DNA of 64,000 nucleotides from Stenopsyche tienmushanensis. Lineage: Eukaryota > Arthropoda > Insecta > Trichoptera > Stenopsychidae. Positions 1 through 11,461 of this stretch are shown here, piece by piece. The notes under the pieces were generated by a model, which was not told the DNA's origin, did not search any database, and saw only the letters and a program-made list of their open reading frames with translations. The position numbers and the translations under genes were made by a program. The stretch lies in the NCBI GenBank assembly GCA_008973525.1, contig WACJ01000124.1:744001-808000 (forward strand), given 5' to 3'. The first letter of the stretch is position 1, and every line of letters begins with the position of its first letter.

Positions 1-12
1 ATGAAGACTTAC

Positions 13-220
13 CGTAAACTTTGGACCATTGCGCCGGGGGTCTCCAGTCGGGGTAGTGCTTGGGAAATTTGTCCCTCGTCCAGAAGGTGTGCAGGACCAT
101 CTTGTAGACGGTCATCTTCTCGGGTTGGCAGGATTCGTTCGAGCCGGGGGGTGGTGGAATTTTGCATATTCCACCCGCGGCGAACAGTGTCAACACCAAC
201 AGACAAGGTAAACAACCCAT
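13..220 (-). CDS. First coding exon of a spondin-domain secreted protein (mindin/M-spondin-like), partial
   Basis: The exon codes for 69 residues plus one base and runs into a donor site (TTTACG then GTAAGT), so the gene continues beyond the left edge of the window. Residues 1-19 (MGCLPCLLVLTLFAAGGIC) form a hydrophobic signal peptide. A PPPPG linker and a CQPEK segment follow, then the start of a Spondin_N domain: TVYKMVLHTFW, RDKFPKHYP, and WRPPAQWSKVYG at residues 59-70, the last residue coming from the split codon. The pattern W..FPK.YP..RPPAQWS is the family signature. No reeler domain precedes it, which fits the short mindin/spondin-2/M-spondin layout rather than F-spondin. Such proteins are extracellular-matrix adhesion factors. 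The start is the first ATG after an in-frame TGA 18 codons upstream and sits in a good context (GCCAAAATGG). The family call is strong; the exact orthologue is inference. Confidence 0.85.
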
Positions 221-1060
221 TTTGGCAATGAAATCCCCGCAGCGTTGACGTAAAAAACAATTTGAACAAACTCAGTGTTACATTCCAAACGAACTGCACA
301 TTTCAGCCGGAGAATCCCATTAATGTCAAAAGTGCCGGATTTGTTATAACAACATCTTCCTTATGTCATCCGGCTAGGAGCTGGCCCACTGCCAAACCTG
401 AAGCACCGTCCATTAGGACGCGTCCAGACCGATCCGAGAGGGGAACCGTTTCGAAATAGATCGCAGGTTCAAATTGGGTCGTCGCTCACGGGAAGAGGTG
501 AGGAAAATAGAACGTACTTTAGTTTCACTGCAACGAGATAAAAATAATCGGCCGATTGGTATTTTTCGCGATTTTAGGTGCGACGTCCAGGACGAAGGAC
601 AGGATGCGGTCGCCGGAAGCGGCAGACGCGTAACCGTGAGACGAGTCTTATCAGCGCAGAGCGGAAGTTCAAGTGCACTGCTCGCTCTCGCGTAAAAATA
701 CAAGAGCGCCGGGCGCCTGCTCGCGGCCGACACCGCCGACTGCTTCTAGCGGACTGAAGGCTGGCGAGCCACTCTTGAGGCAAAATACGCCGGTGTCTAG
801 GGAAGGGGGTGGTGCCAGACAGAGACGCCGAGCGTGGCCTGCCGCGCGCGAGACGGAGCGCGCACGAGGCAGGGGCAAACCGCAGACTCGGGGCAGACTG
901 CCGGTCGCTGGGGGCACCTTTGTTTTGCGGACGATATTTAATTCAATCGGCGGATGCTGGCCAGCTGAATGGAATATTTTATACCTTTTATGCGTCTCAT
1001 CATAGGACAGCTTTTTGCACATCGACCTCTGATTATGTATTATTATTTGATCGACTGACA
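221..1060 (-). promoter_or_regulatory. GC-rich 5' flank / probable 5' UTR and promoter of the spondin-like gene
   Basis: This stretch lies directly upstream of the spondin-like start codon. It is much richer in G, C and CpG (especially 560-930) than the AT-rich DNA beyond it. Open frames occur on both strands here but look like by-products of high GC, and none resembles a known protein. The region is best read as 5' UTR plus core promoter. A 5' UTR intron is possible (a CAG acceptor-like site lies near 293-300 on the minus strand) but not shown. Confidence 0.5.
977..983 (-). promoter_or_regulatory. Candidate TATA box for the spondin-like gene
   Basis: The minus strand reads GGTATAAAATATTCC, a good TATA match, at the outer edge of the GC-rich flank and pointing at the spondin-like exon. 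A start about 30 bases downstream would fall near 948-955 and give a leader of roughly 730 nt if unspliced. No strong initiator is visible there, so the assignment is tentative. Confidence 0.25.
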
Positions 1061-1579
1061 CCATAGCCGCTGAATGAATCTACAGAACAGGTTCTCAAGC
1101 AGGAGGTGCTTAATGAGATAAAGCCTCCGATAATGAGATACAACATCCTTCTCAAACCGATTGATCCATTTTGCTACAACAAAAAAATATTGACAATATA
1201 TCCCCAGCATTAAAGTCACAGACGATAGCATCATAATCTTCCATTGATTTGCACACGATTTTGAATTCATCGAGCTGAAATAATTAATTTCCGTAACAAA
1301 ATGCTTTTCCATCATCGAATTCCAGCAGGTGATTTTGATATTTTTCAAAAGCAAGGTAACGAAGAATTGGAGTATAAGAAGCCCAGAAAGCCTTCTTAAA
1401 ACGCAGAACTTATGGATGAACAAAAAAAATAAAGCCATCTCCTTTGCGGATTGATAAATTAACAATACAATAAGTTTGGTTTGGTACGTTGGATGCTCTC
1501 TGGGGCAGAGTCTCCGGGTGGCTGCCCGCTTCCACGCGCTCCTCGGGATGGCCACGCTAACGCATGGGTCCGTTTTCAA
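1043..1579 (-). CDS. Unrecognised 178-residue open reading frame
   Basis: A minus-strand ORF starts at ATG 1579 and ends with TAA at 1043. The first 30 or so residues come from GC-rich DNA and are basic. The rest is AT-rich and reads as alternating hydrophobic stretches (for example LSGLLILQFFVTLLL around residues 64-78 and a second around 118-134), with an Arg/Lys/His-rich C-terminus. I recognise no family or motif. It lies between the promoter of the spondin-like gene and a palindrome at 1682-1714, on the same strand as the gene. A frame this long is unlikely by chance in such AT-rich DNA, but the composition does not argue for a real protein. It could equally be upstream regulatory DNA or a TE remnant. 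Confidence 0.15.
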   Translation of the reverse strand: MKTDPCVSVAIPRSAWKRAATRRLCPREHPTYQTKLIVLLIYQSAKEMALFFLFIHKFCVLRRLSGLLILQFFVTLLLKNIKITCWNSMMEKHFVTEINYFSSMNSKSCANQWKIMMLSSVTLMLGIYCQYFFVVAKWINRFEKDVVSHYRRLYLIKHLLLENLFCRFIQRLWCQSIK

Positions 1580-1681
1580 TCAGATCCTGTGTAGCCAGAC
1601 AGATGGATGGGGGTGGACGGACGTCGAACGAAAATACTATTTTCTCTGGGTAACTTTTAATTCAGCACGAGAGAGAGGGAT

Positions 1682-1714
1682 TTGGCTGCGGGAAGGACGT
1701 CCTCCCGCAGCCAA
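1682..1714. repeat. Perfect 12-bp inverted repeat with palindromic loop
   Basis: TTGGCTGCGGGA (1682-1693) is perfectly repeated in inverse at 1703-1714 around the loop AGGACGTCC, which itself contains the palindrome GGACGTCC. A close relative of the same hairpin is at 60283-60313, so it belongs to a dispersed element rather than to the local gene. Confidence 0.75.
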
Positions 1715-1814
1715 GGCCCATCGCCGACTCTTCATCGAATTAAATCCGCTCAGACCAAAAACATGCATGACGATAGTAAATCGCCCATGCTTCATTGGAA
1801 ACGCTTAGTACTTC

Positions 1815-2985
1815 GATACGTAAATATAATAATAAAATAAGTAAAAGTCCTCATTTATTGATAATGAAAAGTCGTAAAAATGCGATTGTAAGCTAAAATA
1901 AGCTGTATTTGTGTATTATATTATAAAATAGGATTACCAATGGTGTAATGGTTGCTTTATGCTACGTATAGACACACACATACACAGAGTAGAAGCGGCG
2001 CTGCTCATGTGCGTCTTTATGATAATATGCGACGGACACATCATAAACGATTATTCCTTTCTTTCCGACCAATTGCTGCTTGGAATTTAAATTTTCGTGA
2101 GGCTTAAGTCAATTTACCCTACCTTTATTGGCTGGTAAAATTAGTTTTAAAAAAGTTTTACATGGCACATATTCCTATAATACAATGCATACGGGGTGTT
2201 TTGCACAAGGACCGACAAAAGAAAACTTGCCAAACTGGCATCTCTTAAAACAACTTATTGAATGATTTGTATAATATCATTGGAAAATGTATAATCTAGA
2301 GAACTTTTTAAAACTAAACTAAGTTCAAAAAAGTTGATCTTCCTCTTTAGTTTGCAAATTGTATGTGACTAGGGAAGCTTTTTCCATTTTTTAGCAGTTT
2401 CAGGTGGACTACAAACAGGAATTCTTTTTTACTATCATCTGAATGAATATAATTCACGAAAACAAGCAACTGTAGGGAATGTGCAATATGGAAATAAACG
2501 TAAGCGTCTAGCAAATGTTACATACATGCATTTTTCACAAAGCATATAAATTTGAAATTGTATCTAAAAATATGCTGATATTTGAGAGTTTATGATTCAA
2601 ATATATAAGTCCGATTTCAAAATAAAGCTGTATCCTTTATAGTGGGAGTGTATCCACAATAATGTATTAAAGTATATGGTAAGCATACGGATGCTATTGT
2701 AAATTTGTCATACTTGCGTACAAATTGAAAGGAGGCGTTCGTTGAATTTCAAGGGCAGGAGAAAAGAACAAAATACTGGCATCTGATAAAAAGTATTTTG
2801 GCATACAATGAGAGGAGAAAATATGAGGTCATTCGAGTCATATTGCAGGGGAAGATTCGAGGTGAGCGCACCTCCGGGAAGAAGACGCATCTCATGGATG
2901 AAAGACTTGCGAGGGTGGTTTTATTATCGTAGAAAATATTTTTTAGGGCTGCCACTACAATACTTTTTATAATTTAGTCGAGATG
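1815..2985. other. AT-rich non-coding stretch
   Basis: No gene is visible. Minus-strand frames at 2708-2955 are short and featureless. Bases 2294-2330 are an inverted, perfect 37-bp match to 29950-29986, marking an old dispersed repeat. Confidence 0.5.
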
Positions 2986-3000
2986 TTTTTTTTTTCTTCT

Positions 3001-3132
3001 CAGGTAACACATCACTCAATAAGTTCGTAGGATTTTTTCCATTTTAAACTTTTTTCTTCTTCATTTGGGGTGGTTTATTCTGCGATTTCGTAAAATAAGC
3101 CTACGAACTTATTGAGTCATGTGTTATGCCTG
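3001..3132. mobile_element. Short inverted-repeat element (MITE-like), 132 bp
   Basis: The two ends are imperfect inverted repeats of about 31 bp that begin CAGG and contain an exact 18-bp core, ACTCAATAAGTTCGTAGG, at 3014-3031 and inverted at 3100-3117. The middle has no coding capacity. The short length and the terminal inverted repeats fit a Tc1/mariner-type MITE. Target duplication is unclear (TCT on both sides at most). Confidence 0.6.
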
Positions 3133-6100
3133 TCTAGCAAAATTTGTATTTTTCATGCATTGACGTATATGTAATATTGTGCTTATTTTAAATACTGTGC
3201 CAAATTTTTAACTAAACAAAATTTTGCTTGAAAACAATGGACCTACCTAAACCGGTAGTTCTTAAGCTATAAACAAGATATTTTCGTGGAATTATTTATA
3301 GAACACATTATAAGAAGATCTATTTTGACCAATATTTGACAAAGAAATGTTTGTTTGCTTGAAAAATTAAGTCAAAAGAATGACGAAAAATGCCTAGGGG
3401 TCCACAAAAAAATAATTTTAAAGAGGAACATAACTTTAATCGCTTGGTTTATATCATTTGAATAGATGTGTAAACATCCTACAATGTTGACGTCTAGGCG
3501 TTAAACATGGATGACCCGTTATTATAGATTTATGATCCCACATAGCTTTGCTAATTATGTAAATTCTGAACAAGCCTTTAAATTCCGATGTTGAAGAAGA
3601 CTGAAGAATCGCATGTGTGGATATCGCGAGTTGCATACGAAATCAGAAAAAATATAATTACAACGTTGAATGGTTAATTTCATTGTCAGAATAAATATTT
3701 TCAGATTTATTTATTGTTTCTTTTTCATAAAAAAATCATTATCATGGGCATATGCTTACTGAATGAGATGGCGTGCTTTCGAAGATCTATCGGATCTATA
3801 TTTTCAAATGCTTGAATTTCATAATTAAATTGGCTAAGAGCTACAGTCTATAGTTCTTTCAATTTTTTATTTTTACCCCATAAAATCGTTGATGAGTTTG
3901 TCAACACAATTTTCCAAAAGTTTCTAAATTTCACTTTCATTATTAAGTTTCATATTAGGTTTTAGAGCAAAATGAGCTTGTTACATGTTCGTTCATATAT
4001 GATATCGTTGCTATGGACCATATTTTGAAATATTGCTTAAAAAATATTTAAATTTTTCGAAAATTTTCTCTATGTATGATCTGTTCTCCGCAATTGTTTG
4101 AGCAAAATTGATTCTAAAATATATACATTGCAGTTAGTGGTAGGTGATAATTTTTTTTTTGGCTGGATATAATGCACTAAGCTTCATTTAGCTTAAATAT
4201 AAATAAATGTCCTTTTTTATAGTTTTATATCGAGATTGTCATCCACTAATTATATCATCTACTTATTGATGATTTCCATTAGTCTGATATATTTTCTTTC
4301 AATATCTGTTAATAAATTATTCCAATGTTTGCTGATGTATTTAACATATACGCTTTTATAGTTGATACATCTGAAGCAAATTATTTCATTCGACTGTTTG
4401 TTCCCTTTATCTTTTATTTGAAAAAGGTTAACCCAAGACTAATTGGTTGGTAGCTCTTCAAATTTTTGTGATCACCTTTTTCGTGTTGGTAGTGTTATCA
4501 CAACGTTAACCCGTTCTTAAAGAATGTCCATTATATTTTTTGCATGAAATTGATTTCATTCACAAAGCATTGCGACGTACCTCGATGCGTTCGGTATGTC
4601 GAAATTCTGTTATCCTTCCTTTGAACTAACACTTAATCAGGAGACCCTTCCCCACTAAAACTCGTGAGCTAAACTGCTAACAAAATGAAAAAAAGGACGA
4701 AAGTAAAACGAGTCGAGGTAAAAAAAATGATGCGAGTTCCAGTCTGATCCGCGAACTCTTATCAAAGGGACGAGGCCGGTGGTATCTGTTAGCGGATGCG
4801 GGAACAAAAAAATAACAAAAATCTTTTTTCTACCTCTCGTATCGTTAATTATGGTGGTCTGGATAGCGCTGTAAATTTAACAATCCAGCGGGCGACAGAA
4901 TCAAAAGAATGTGCGAACTGTTAATTATACGGTGAAGGCCTACCGAAGGACCTAGAAGCTGGATAATGCCGCTACTTTTGCTGTATTCGTGTACACGTGC
5001 TCGAAAAGATAATTAGGCTTTAATTGTGCCCCCTTTCGACTTATAATTTGATCCTTTTTTTAAATACTTAATTAATTGAACTATCAGAAGAGCGCTATAC
5101 TTATTCCATGGTAGTTCTTGCAGCAAATTCTGGCATTTTTATACGAATGCATAGCTCACGAGAAAGATCTTTATGAGGTGTTAAGTTTTCAACATCGACA
5201 TTAAGAGACCATCTATGATATTAATGACTTTGAGCTTGCAGCTTTGAAATAATAAATTGTAGATAGATACAGAAATGATGTTATATATCAAGGAAAATGG
5301 GACTGATCTTAAACATATGTGTTCGATATATTATATTTAAAACATAGCTATTAATCAATTACTTATTATTAAATTAAAGACAGGAGGAATGAAATGAAGC
5401 AAAATAAATATAAAGATACCTTTCAATCCAGTTGTTTAAGAAGCAAAAGATGCATGATATGAAAAGACGAGCCAAAAATACAAGCAAATCGTGTCCAGAA
5501 TATAAATTTACTTAGGAATTTAAGAGCTGCCTAGAAAAGTTTGACAACTTGATGTACTGAATAGGGACTTAAAAAGCAAAAATACATATTTCGATTCAGA
5601 TTATTATATAGTAATCGTGGACCTATAATCGTGGACAGTCTTCGAATCCTTACCTCTTTTAGATCGATCCGTTACAAAGTTTGCTTACATCTTAATTCAT
5701 ACAAAAAAATGAAGCTTGCCAAATAGGGTAAGAACGATAGTCAAAGCAAAGTGAATATATAGAACTATTTAAATATAAAGTTAATTCATACTTAATTCAA
5801 ATCTACATTATCTAATGAAGTCAAATACTGATTTAAAAAAAGTGATTGCCTACCACTTTTTTCCATGACGGCTCATATCTTAACACATTTTTGTCGGGGG
5901 ACCACTGCATGCTATTTCAAAAAACATAGAATTTACTCTGAACACGTGTCAAAATAATTACACATTTAAAGATATACAAATTATTATTAAAATCATAAAA
6001 CGTAAAATATTTTCAAAATATGATATTTTTAGAAAAAAATGTCTGAATATGAAGGGGATATTACAGAAAACGCATTTGCAACATAAACTCGACACTGTTG

Positions 6101-6650
6101 CTGTACCATTTTATATGAACCATACAAACGAAATTCGGAGACAGAGACAGGTGTCTTGCGTCTTATCATACACTTATATATTTTGGTAGCAAGATCGTGC
6201 TGTAAAGGCACCCATACACGTTTAAAACCTCGTGTGGAATTTGGCGCAGATCGAGATGCCCATTTTTTAAAATTATCGAATGCACTGTACAAAGTATACA
6301 TTTTCATAAACGTTAATTTATTGTATAGATATAATCTTTTGTGTCATGTATAGGCATTTTTTAAAATCATTATGTAAAATCAAAATGAATATTTTATGAT
6401 AATAAAAACATAAATGTAAATACACACAAATAATAATACTATATTTTTCAAAAAGCATTTGTTTTTGCTCACAATTTACTATGTCACTGAATGAATGTCT
6501 AGAAATCGAGATTCGATTGTTCGTGTTGTCTTGAGAACAGGTGTTTGTTTTGGTAATTATGATACTTGCATCATTATTATCGCTGAAGAATTTTATTATT
6601 TTCCCTTGAGGCGTTATTAGCTGAGTATCACCACTCGTTTGCAAAATCTA
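3133..6650. other. Gene-free stretch with one GC-balanced island
   Basis: The stretch is mostly AT-rich sequence without coding signals. The exception is about 4560-5060, which has a more balanced composition, no long ORF and no repeat match elsewhere in the window. It may be single-copy regulatory DNA. Frames at 6029-6353 are short and unconvincing. Confidence 0.45.
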
Positions 6651-6653
6651 CTC

Positions 6654-6690
6654 CAGTGTTTCTCAACCGGTGCACCGCGGTGCATACAAA
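6654..6690 (+). mobile_element. Solitary hAT-type terminus
   Basis: CAGTGTTTCTCAACCGG followed by GCACCGCGGTGC is the familiar start of many animal hAT elements (CAGTG.TTCTCAACC, then a GC-rich subterminal palindrome). No matching opposite end or 8-bp duplication of the left flank was found nearby, so it is a fragment. Confidence 0.5.
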
Positions 6691-6699
6691 AGAAAATGT

Positions 6700-8290
6700 A
6701 TCCAGTAAAATCAGAAAAAATAATCGACAATATTCTGAAGAATATTTATGTTTCGGTTTTACGTATTTTTACGCATTATGTATTTAACTCAAAGTATGAG
6801 TATATTTGAAAACTTCGGTATTTCGGATTGATATTGCGCTATTCGAAAGACTTACCTAAAACAAAGAATTTAAACATCCATTAGACCAAATATTTTGTGT
6901 GTATATTTTAGATGACAAATTAAATGATAGCTCAAATTTATCTTGTAAATCTTATTATCCTTACCTGAGAGCTCTTACTGCATGAATTTTGAAGTCTTGG
7001 ACACCTTTGGAATTTGGTTCACCAGCAGTTATTTTGAACCACACTGTACAATTTTTCACAACGTCTATCTAAACTTAAGACTATTGATTGATCAAGGCTG
7101 GTCGATTTCGTAATCAAACAATTGCGAATTGCTTTTATATTAAACGCGATTTTATACCTGAAATTAAATATTTGACACATATTAGTCCAATTATTTAGCT
7201 GATGATATATTTTTAAAATGATATATGATGTATTTTCTTTAATCTAAGGAAAAATTGATGCTTAATTAAGCTTTTAGCTATGAAATGCTAAATGAATCAC
7301 TTCCGAATATCGTATTTTACATATGCATTTGAATGTTAGTCGTGACGTTAAAAAAATGATACAAAAATCGGACCTAAATCCTACATCTTGATTTTCCAAT
7401 CCACTATGAGTATAATTTCCGATCTGTATTCTTGAAATCTCAATGCAATTGTTCAACATTAAACATTTCGATAATAAGCCTAATAATCGTATTACAATAT
7501 ATTTAAAAACTATGACTACTTGCCTCAATATTTTAGCTGCATGACGATCAGGATACAGTCTGGAACACGGATCACATTCCGGAACGGCACAACACTCTGT
7601 GTATTAAAAAATATCACTTAACATACGCACATGCACATCCTAACCTGTGAAAATAAAATATAGCTCTGCACCGAATATTGTTGCATAACATAAACTCGAC
7701 GCCTAAACTGGACGGACAAATTGAAACGCATTTATGATAAATTATTAATATTTATAAGAAAAACTATTTTTTTAAAATCATGGGATTAAATAAGCTGCTG
7801 CGATATATTCCCAAAAATATTATTTTTCAAAAAAAATCACCATCCTTTTCGTTGCATAAATATATTATTTTTTAATGAATTTCAAATTTGATAAAAATAT
7901 TTTTGGGAATATATCAAAAGAGCTCATCTCAGAGAGAATCTCATGCATTCTTTCAATAGTTTTTCATAATAATTTTTATTTAATATTAATACATTTATAT
8001 TCGTACGCTCAGTTGAGCCGTCGAATTAAGCTAGGCGACAATCAGTGCGTGTTCGGTTCTTAGGTTATACGGTTTGGCTTAATCGTCAGAGGGATATATC
8101 TTAATAAATAAAGTGCAGTGTTGTTCCAGAATGCGTCCCGTACTCCAGGATCTATCCTGAACGTCATGCAGCGTCGATACTCAGGCAAGTGTTCTTAGTT
8201 TTTTAAGTGTTTTGTACTGCGACTTATAGTAAATTGGAGGTCCTTGATGTCTATTTTAAGATATAGGATTTAAAGCCGATAAATTATGTT
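6700..8290. other. AT-rich non-coding stretch
   Basis: Nothing beyond short chance ORFs is visible (7274-7528 minus, 7875-8063 plus). They have no domain character and no splice context. Confidence 0.45.
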
Positions 8291-8473
8291 TTTTTTAAAG
8301 CCACGATAACCTTTTGATTTTATTGTCACAATAGACTCTTATATAGTATGCGGAATAAGATGTCGATGGTTGAATACAGTAGAATGGTTTCAATGGGTAT
8401 CTGATGAGCTGTGCGCCTGGTCGTGGCGGAATCTTCAAATCGTCATGCAGTCTGACCGCTGAGGAATGATTCA

Positions 8474-9390
8474 TAATCTTCATCATCATCATCATCAGTC
8501 TGTGTTCGTCCACCGTTGAACGCATGAGTCTTCATCCCTCTCGATCCTCCGCTTTCCGCATCCAGCTTCATCCTGCTGTTCTTTCGATGTCGTCAGTCTT
8601 ACAGGGGTCTCCACTCCAACACTTTTCTTCCCCATCGACCGTCGTTTCTTCGACACATTTGTCTCCCCCATTGTGTGTCAATTCTTTCAGTAGCGTCTAC
8701 TACTCGAGTTCTTCCTCGGATATCCTCATTTCTGTATTCTATATTATAAAGACACTCCGAGCATAGATCTCTCTATGGCACGCTGGGAAAACTTTATTCT
8801 GTGTAAAATGCCTGATATTAGATTCCACGTCTTCGTGGGTTAACACTGGGATGATGCGTTGGTTAAATGCTGCCATCCCAGTGGTATTCGTCTGTCAATT
8901 TCTGTTGAGATGTATTACTTGTCCCAGATAAGTGTATTCATTTTTAACCTCAATTTGTGTTCCCCCAATGGATATCGCCCCGAAGGTTTGAAAATTGTGA
9001 CTATTTATCATGGCTTCGATTTTATCCATGTTCATTTTCAGATAAATTTTACTTCAGACACTTCGTTTAGGTCTTGGAGCATGTCTTGAAGCTTTTCAGA
9101 CGATTCGGCTATTAATACTATGTCACAATTTCTCCACTTGTGTGTTGTCAATACTGTGTCGGCACTTTTTCCAAGATAGCAGTTTAAACACATCTTCCAA
9201 AGTGTTTATGATAAGCTTGGGAGATAGTTTATATTACAGCGTTGTAGTGAGTCTAAAACTGCCCAAGAAAGACAGTGGCTGATTATATTTTTCGGATTTC
9301 TGGATGATTTGTCTTAGTATGTGGATATGCTCGATGATACTAAAGCCTTTTCTAAATCCAGCCTGTTCTCGAGGTTGAAAAATTTATTGA
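8474..9390 (-). pseudogene. Degenerate RTE-like non-LTR retrotransposon 3' end
   Basis: Read on the minus strand, the sequence enters near 9390 with reverse-transcriptase text typical of endonuclease/RT elements of the RTE type: QPREQAGFRKGFS, then a helix-like IEHIHILRQIIQKS. It continues through many stops and shifts. It ends with a C-terminal tail (WGRRVLEW, SWMRKAEDREG) and a run of ATG/TGA triplets at 8476-8498, a common 3' tail of such LINEs. The 5' half is missing and the catalytic FADD box is not recognisable, so the copy is 5'-truncated and dead. The clade name rests on remembered family text, not on a search. Confidence 0.65.
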
Positions 9391-9820
9391 GCTTGGTTCA
9401 TTTTTAAGCTTATTACACGCTGCGGCAGAGCTGACAGAAAAGTGGATTTGCATTAGAGCATAGCATGTCTGTAGTGGTTTTCAAGTTTCCATTTTATATT
9501 AATATGTGGAAAAAGAAATAATACATATTGTTCGCAAAAATTAAAAAAAAATATCTCAAAAAGCTTGTGGTTTTTCGCTAATCCTGCACTAGATCATTGT
9601 GGCTTCTGTCAATCTATAATGAATGCAATTATTTAATAAAATGCTTCATGTAATGATACATTTCCCAACGATTAACACTAGACTATATAGAGAGTGTGAT
9701 TCCCGCATGTAACGTGTTAATGGATGAAATTTTAAAAAAATCTCAAAAATAATCAGGCCTGAATGTGTTAAAAAATATATTTATAAATGGAGGTAGTCTA
9801 CGCACATATGGAAGGGAAAT
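9391..9820. other. AT-rich spacer upstream of the RTE relic
   Basis: No gene or clear repeat is seen. A run of eight A at 9821-9828 ends it and serves as the pol III terminator (T8) of the adjacent tRNA gene. Confidence 0.45.
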
Positions 9821-9833
9821 AAAAAAAATAATC

Positions 9834-9915
9834 CGCAGTCGGTAGGATTCGAACCTACGCTCCCAGAGGGAATCTGATTTCTAGTCAGACGCCTTAACCG
9901 CTCGGCCACGACTGC
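9834..9915 (-). tRNA. tRNA-Ser (anticodon AGA)
   Basis: This is an 82-nt class II tRNA with acceptor arms GCAGTCG/CGACTGC and discriminator G. The A box is TGGCCGAGCGG, the anticodon loop CTAGAAA between TCTGA and TCAGA, a long variable arm follows, and the B box is GGTTCGAATCC. AGA reads UCU (and, as inosine, UCC/UCA). CCA is not encoded, as expected in a nucleus. Transcription runs into T8 just downstream. The sequence is identical to the copies at 28579, 35506 and 49083. Confidence 0.97.
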
Positions 9916-10800
9916 TTTTCTGACTAAAATAAGGCATTTCTTTTTGATATATCGCTTTACAATTTATTTTAAGCTGATTTTAAAACGACGATCCTCTTTA
10001 CAATTCCCAAGTGTACCATGACAACTTATGGAATGTAAAAAAAACCCCCAAGAGAAGTCATGGTCAACTTCTATAAAAATGAAATTTTGTATGGAAATAA
10101 ATATTCTGTTTAAACGCCTGAAGGGCTAATCTAACCAATGAAGTGGTTTTTGAATAGATTTTTTTACAAAAGGAGATGCTTATAAAATAAACTGGTTTAC
10201 AGATTTGATCTGCTGCATGAAAAAACCTGATTCTCTCTATTCATCAGTGTATTTATGTACAGTAAAATGTTTGTTTATGCTGAGTAATTTTGTTTATCAG
10301 CCTTATTTTAAATTTATAATGATTAAGTATTTTGCAAAACAATAGACATCATGATTTGTATCGTTCGTGTACGGCTTAAAAACAAGTAAATCTTATTTTT
10401 GCCATATCTCAATTGATAATCGCAAGAACTTATTTAATTCGTCAGAGATTTATTAAAAAAATAATTGAAATAATTTTTTTTACATATTTTTAAATTTGAA
10501 TTTCAATAGAGTGATGTAGAATTTTTACTGGATTTGTATAAAGCGTTGGTATTTATTGCATTCGTTTGATGATATTGATACAGCTGTTTTCTTTCTTCGT
10601 TGTTGAAAATTATCAGTATCTTTGTTTTTTTTGTATTGAATATGTGGTTCAATGTATTTTAACTCTTATGGTACTAAAATACGATATATTGTCGTTTGTG
10701 AAATTAACGAGAACTGCAAACAACAATCCCTTTTGGCTCATTGATGACAACGAATTGCTCGAATATGAATAATTTCTCTACGTCAGGATATCAATGTTTA
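9916..10800. other. AT-rich non-coding stretch
   Basis: Only short ORFs are present (for example 10566-10772 plus), without recognisable content. Confidence 0.45.
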
Positions 10801-10810
10801 ACCTTGTAAT

Positions 10811-11453
10811 TAGGGAATCCAATCCCGGGATCCCGGACAGTTTTAGATGCTCATGAATCCCGGGAATAGTCGGGAATAGTAAACGTAATCCCAAAAAATT
10901 CGGGATTGAAATTTTTATCTAACAGAAATCGTACACCTCACCAACACGATGAAGGCTACTAAATCGAGACATTCCTGCCGAAATCTGGACGCTTGGAAAC
11001 AGTGGTGTAACTACTAATTGGCGAGCTTAGGCGACGCCTAGGAGCAGTAACTGTCTAATCTATGTGTACATATATACAGTACATATAAGTTTTTCAAATT
11101 GTCATATTAACATTTCCCTACCGGTGATGTATTTACTACACCTCGACTCTAATCATGGAAATATTGATATGAAATATAATAGATACGGGGTTCAAAATGT
11201 TTGTATTCCTCCGTAATATAATTACGAATCACATCAAAGTATTATAGTATATAAGTACTTAAATCTTAAATAAATAAAATTCTTTCGGCTTATTTTTTAT
11301 ATTAAACAAATGGACTTATTAGTAATTTTTGATCAAATTTATCAATGTAGTTTCTTAAACTATCGAAAATCCCGATCCCGGCATCCCGGGACTGAACCCG
11401 GGATGGTTCCGATATCCCGGGATCGAAATTTTGCCTCGGGGTTGGATTCCCTA
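10811..11453. mobile_element. Non-autonomous hAT element, copy 1 (643 bp)
   Basis: The ends are inverted repeats starting TAGGGAATCCAA(T/C)CCCG, followed by several subterminal repeats of CCCGGGAT. The flanks are CTTGTAAT (10803-10810) and CTTGTAGT (11454-11461), an 8-bp target duplication with one mismatch, which is the hAT hallmark. The interior has no transposase. It matches the copies at about 16378-17112 and 39400-40017, but lacks the transposase tail they keep, so it is an internal-deletion derivative. Confidence 0.8.
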
Positions 11454-11461
11454 CTTGTAGT

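Noticed and set aside
9..299. 96-codon minus-strand ORF and overlapping plus-strand frames at the left edge
   Set aside because: They are in other frames of the spondin-like exon, which has a signal peptide, domain match, start context and donor.
673..1064. 110-131 codon frames on both strands in the GC-rich flank of the spondin-like gene
   Set aside because: High local GC removes stops in all frames; products are Arg/Ala/Pro-rich without motifs.
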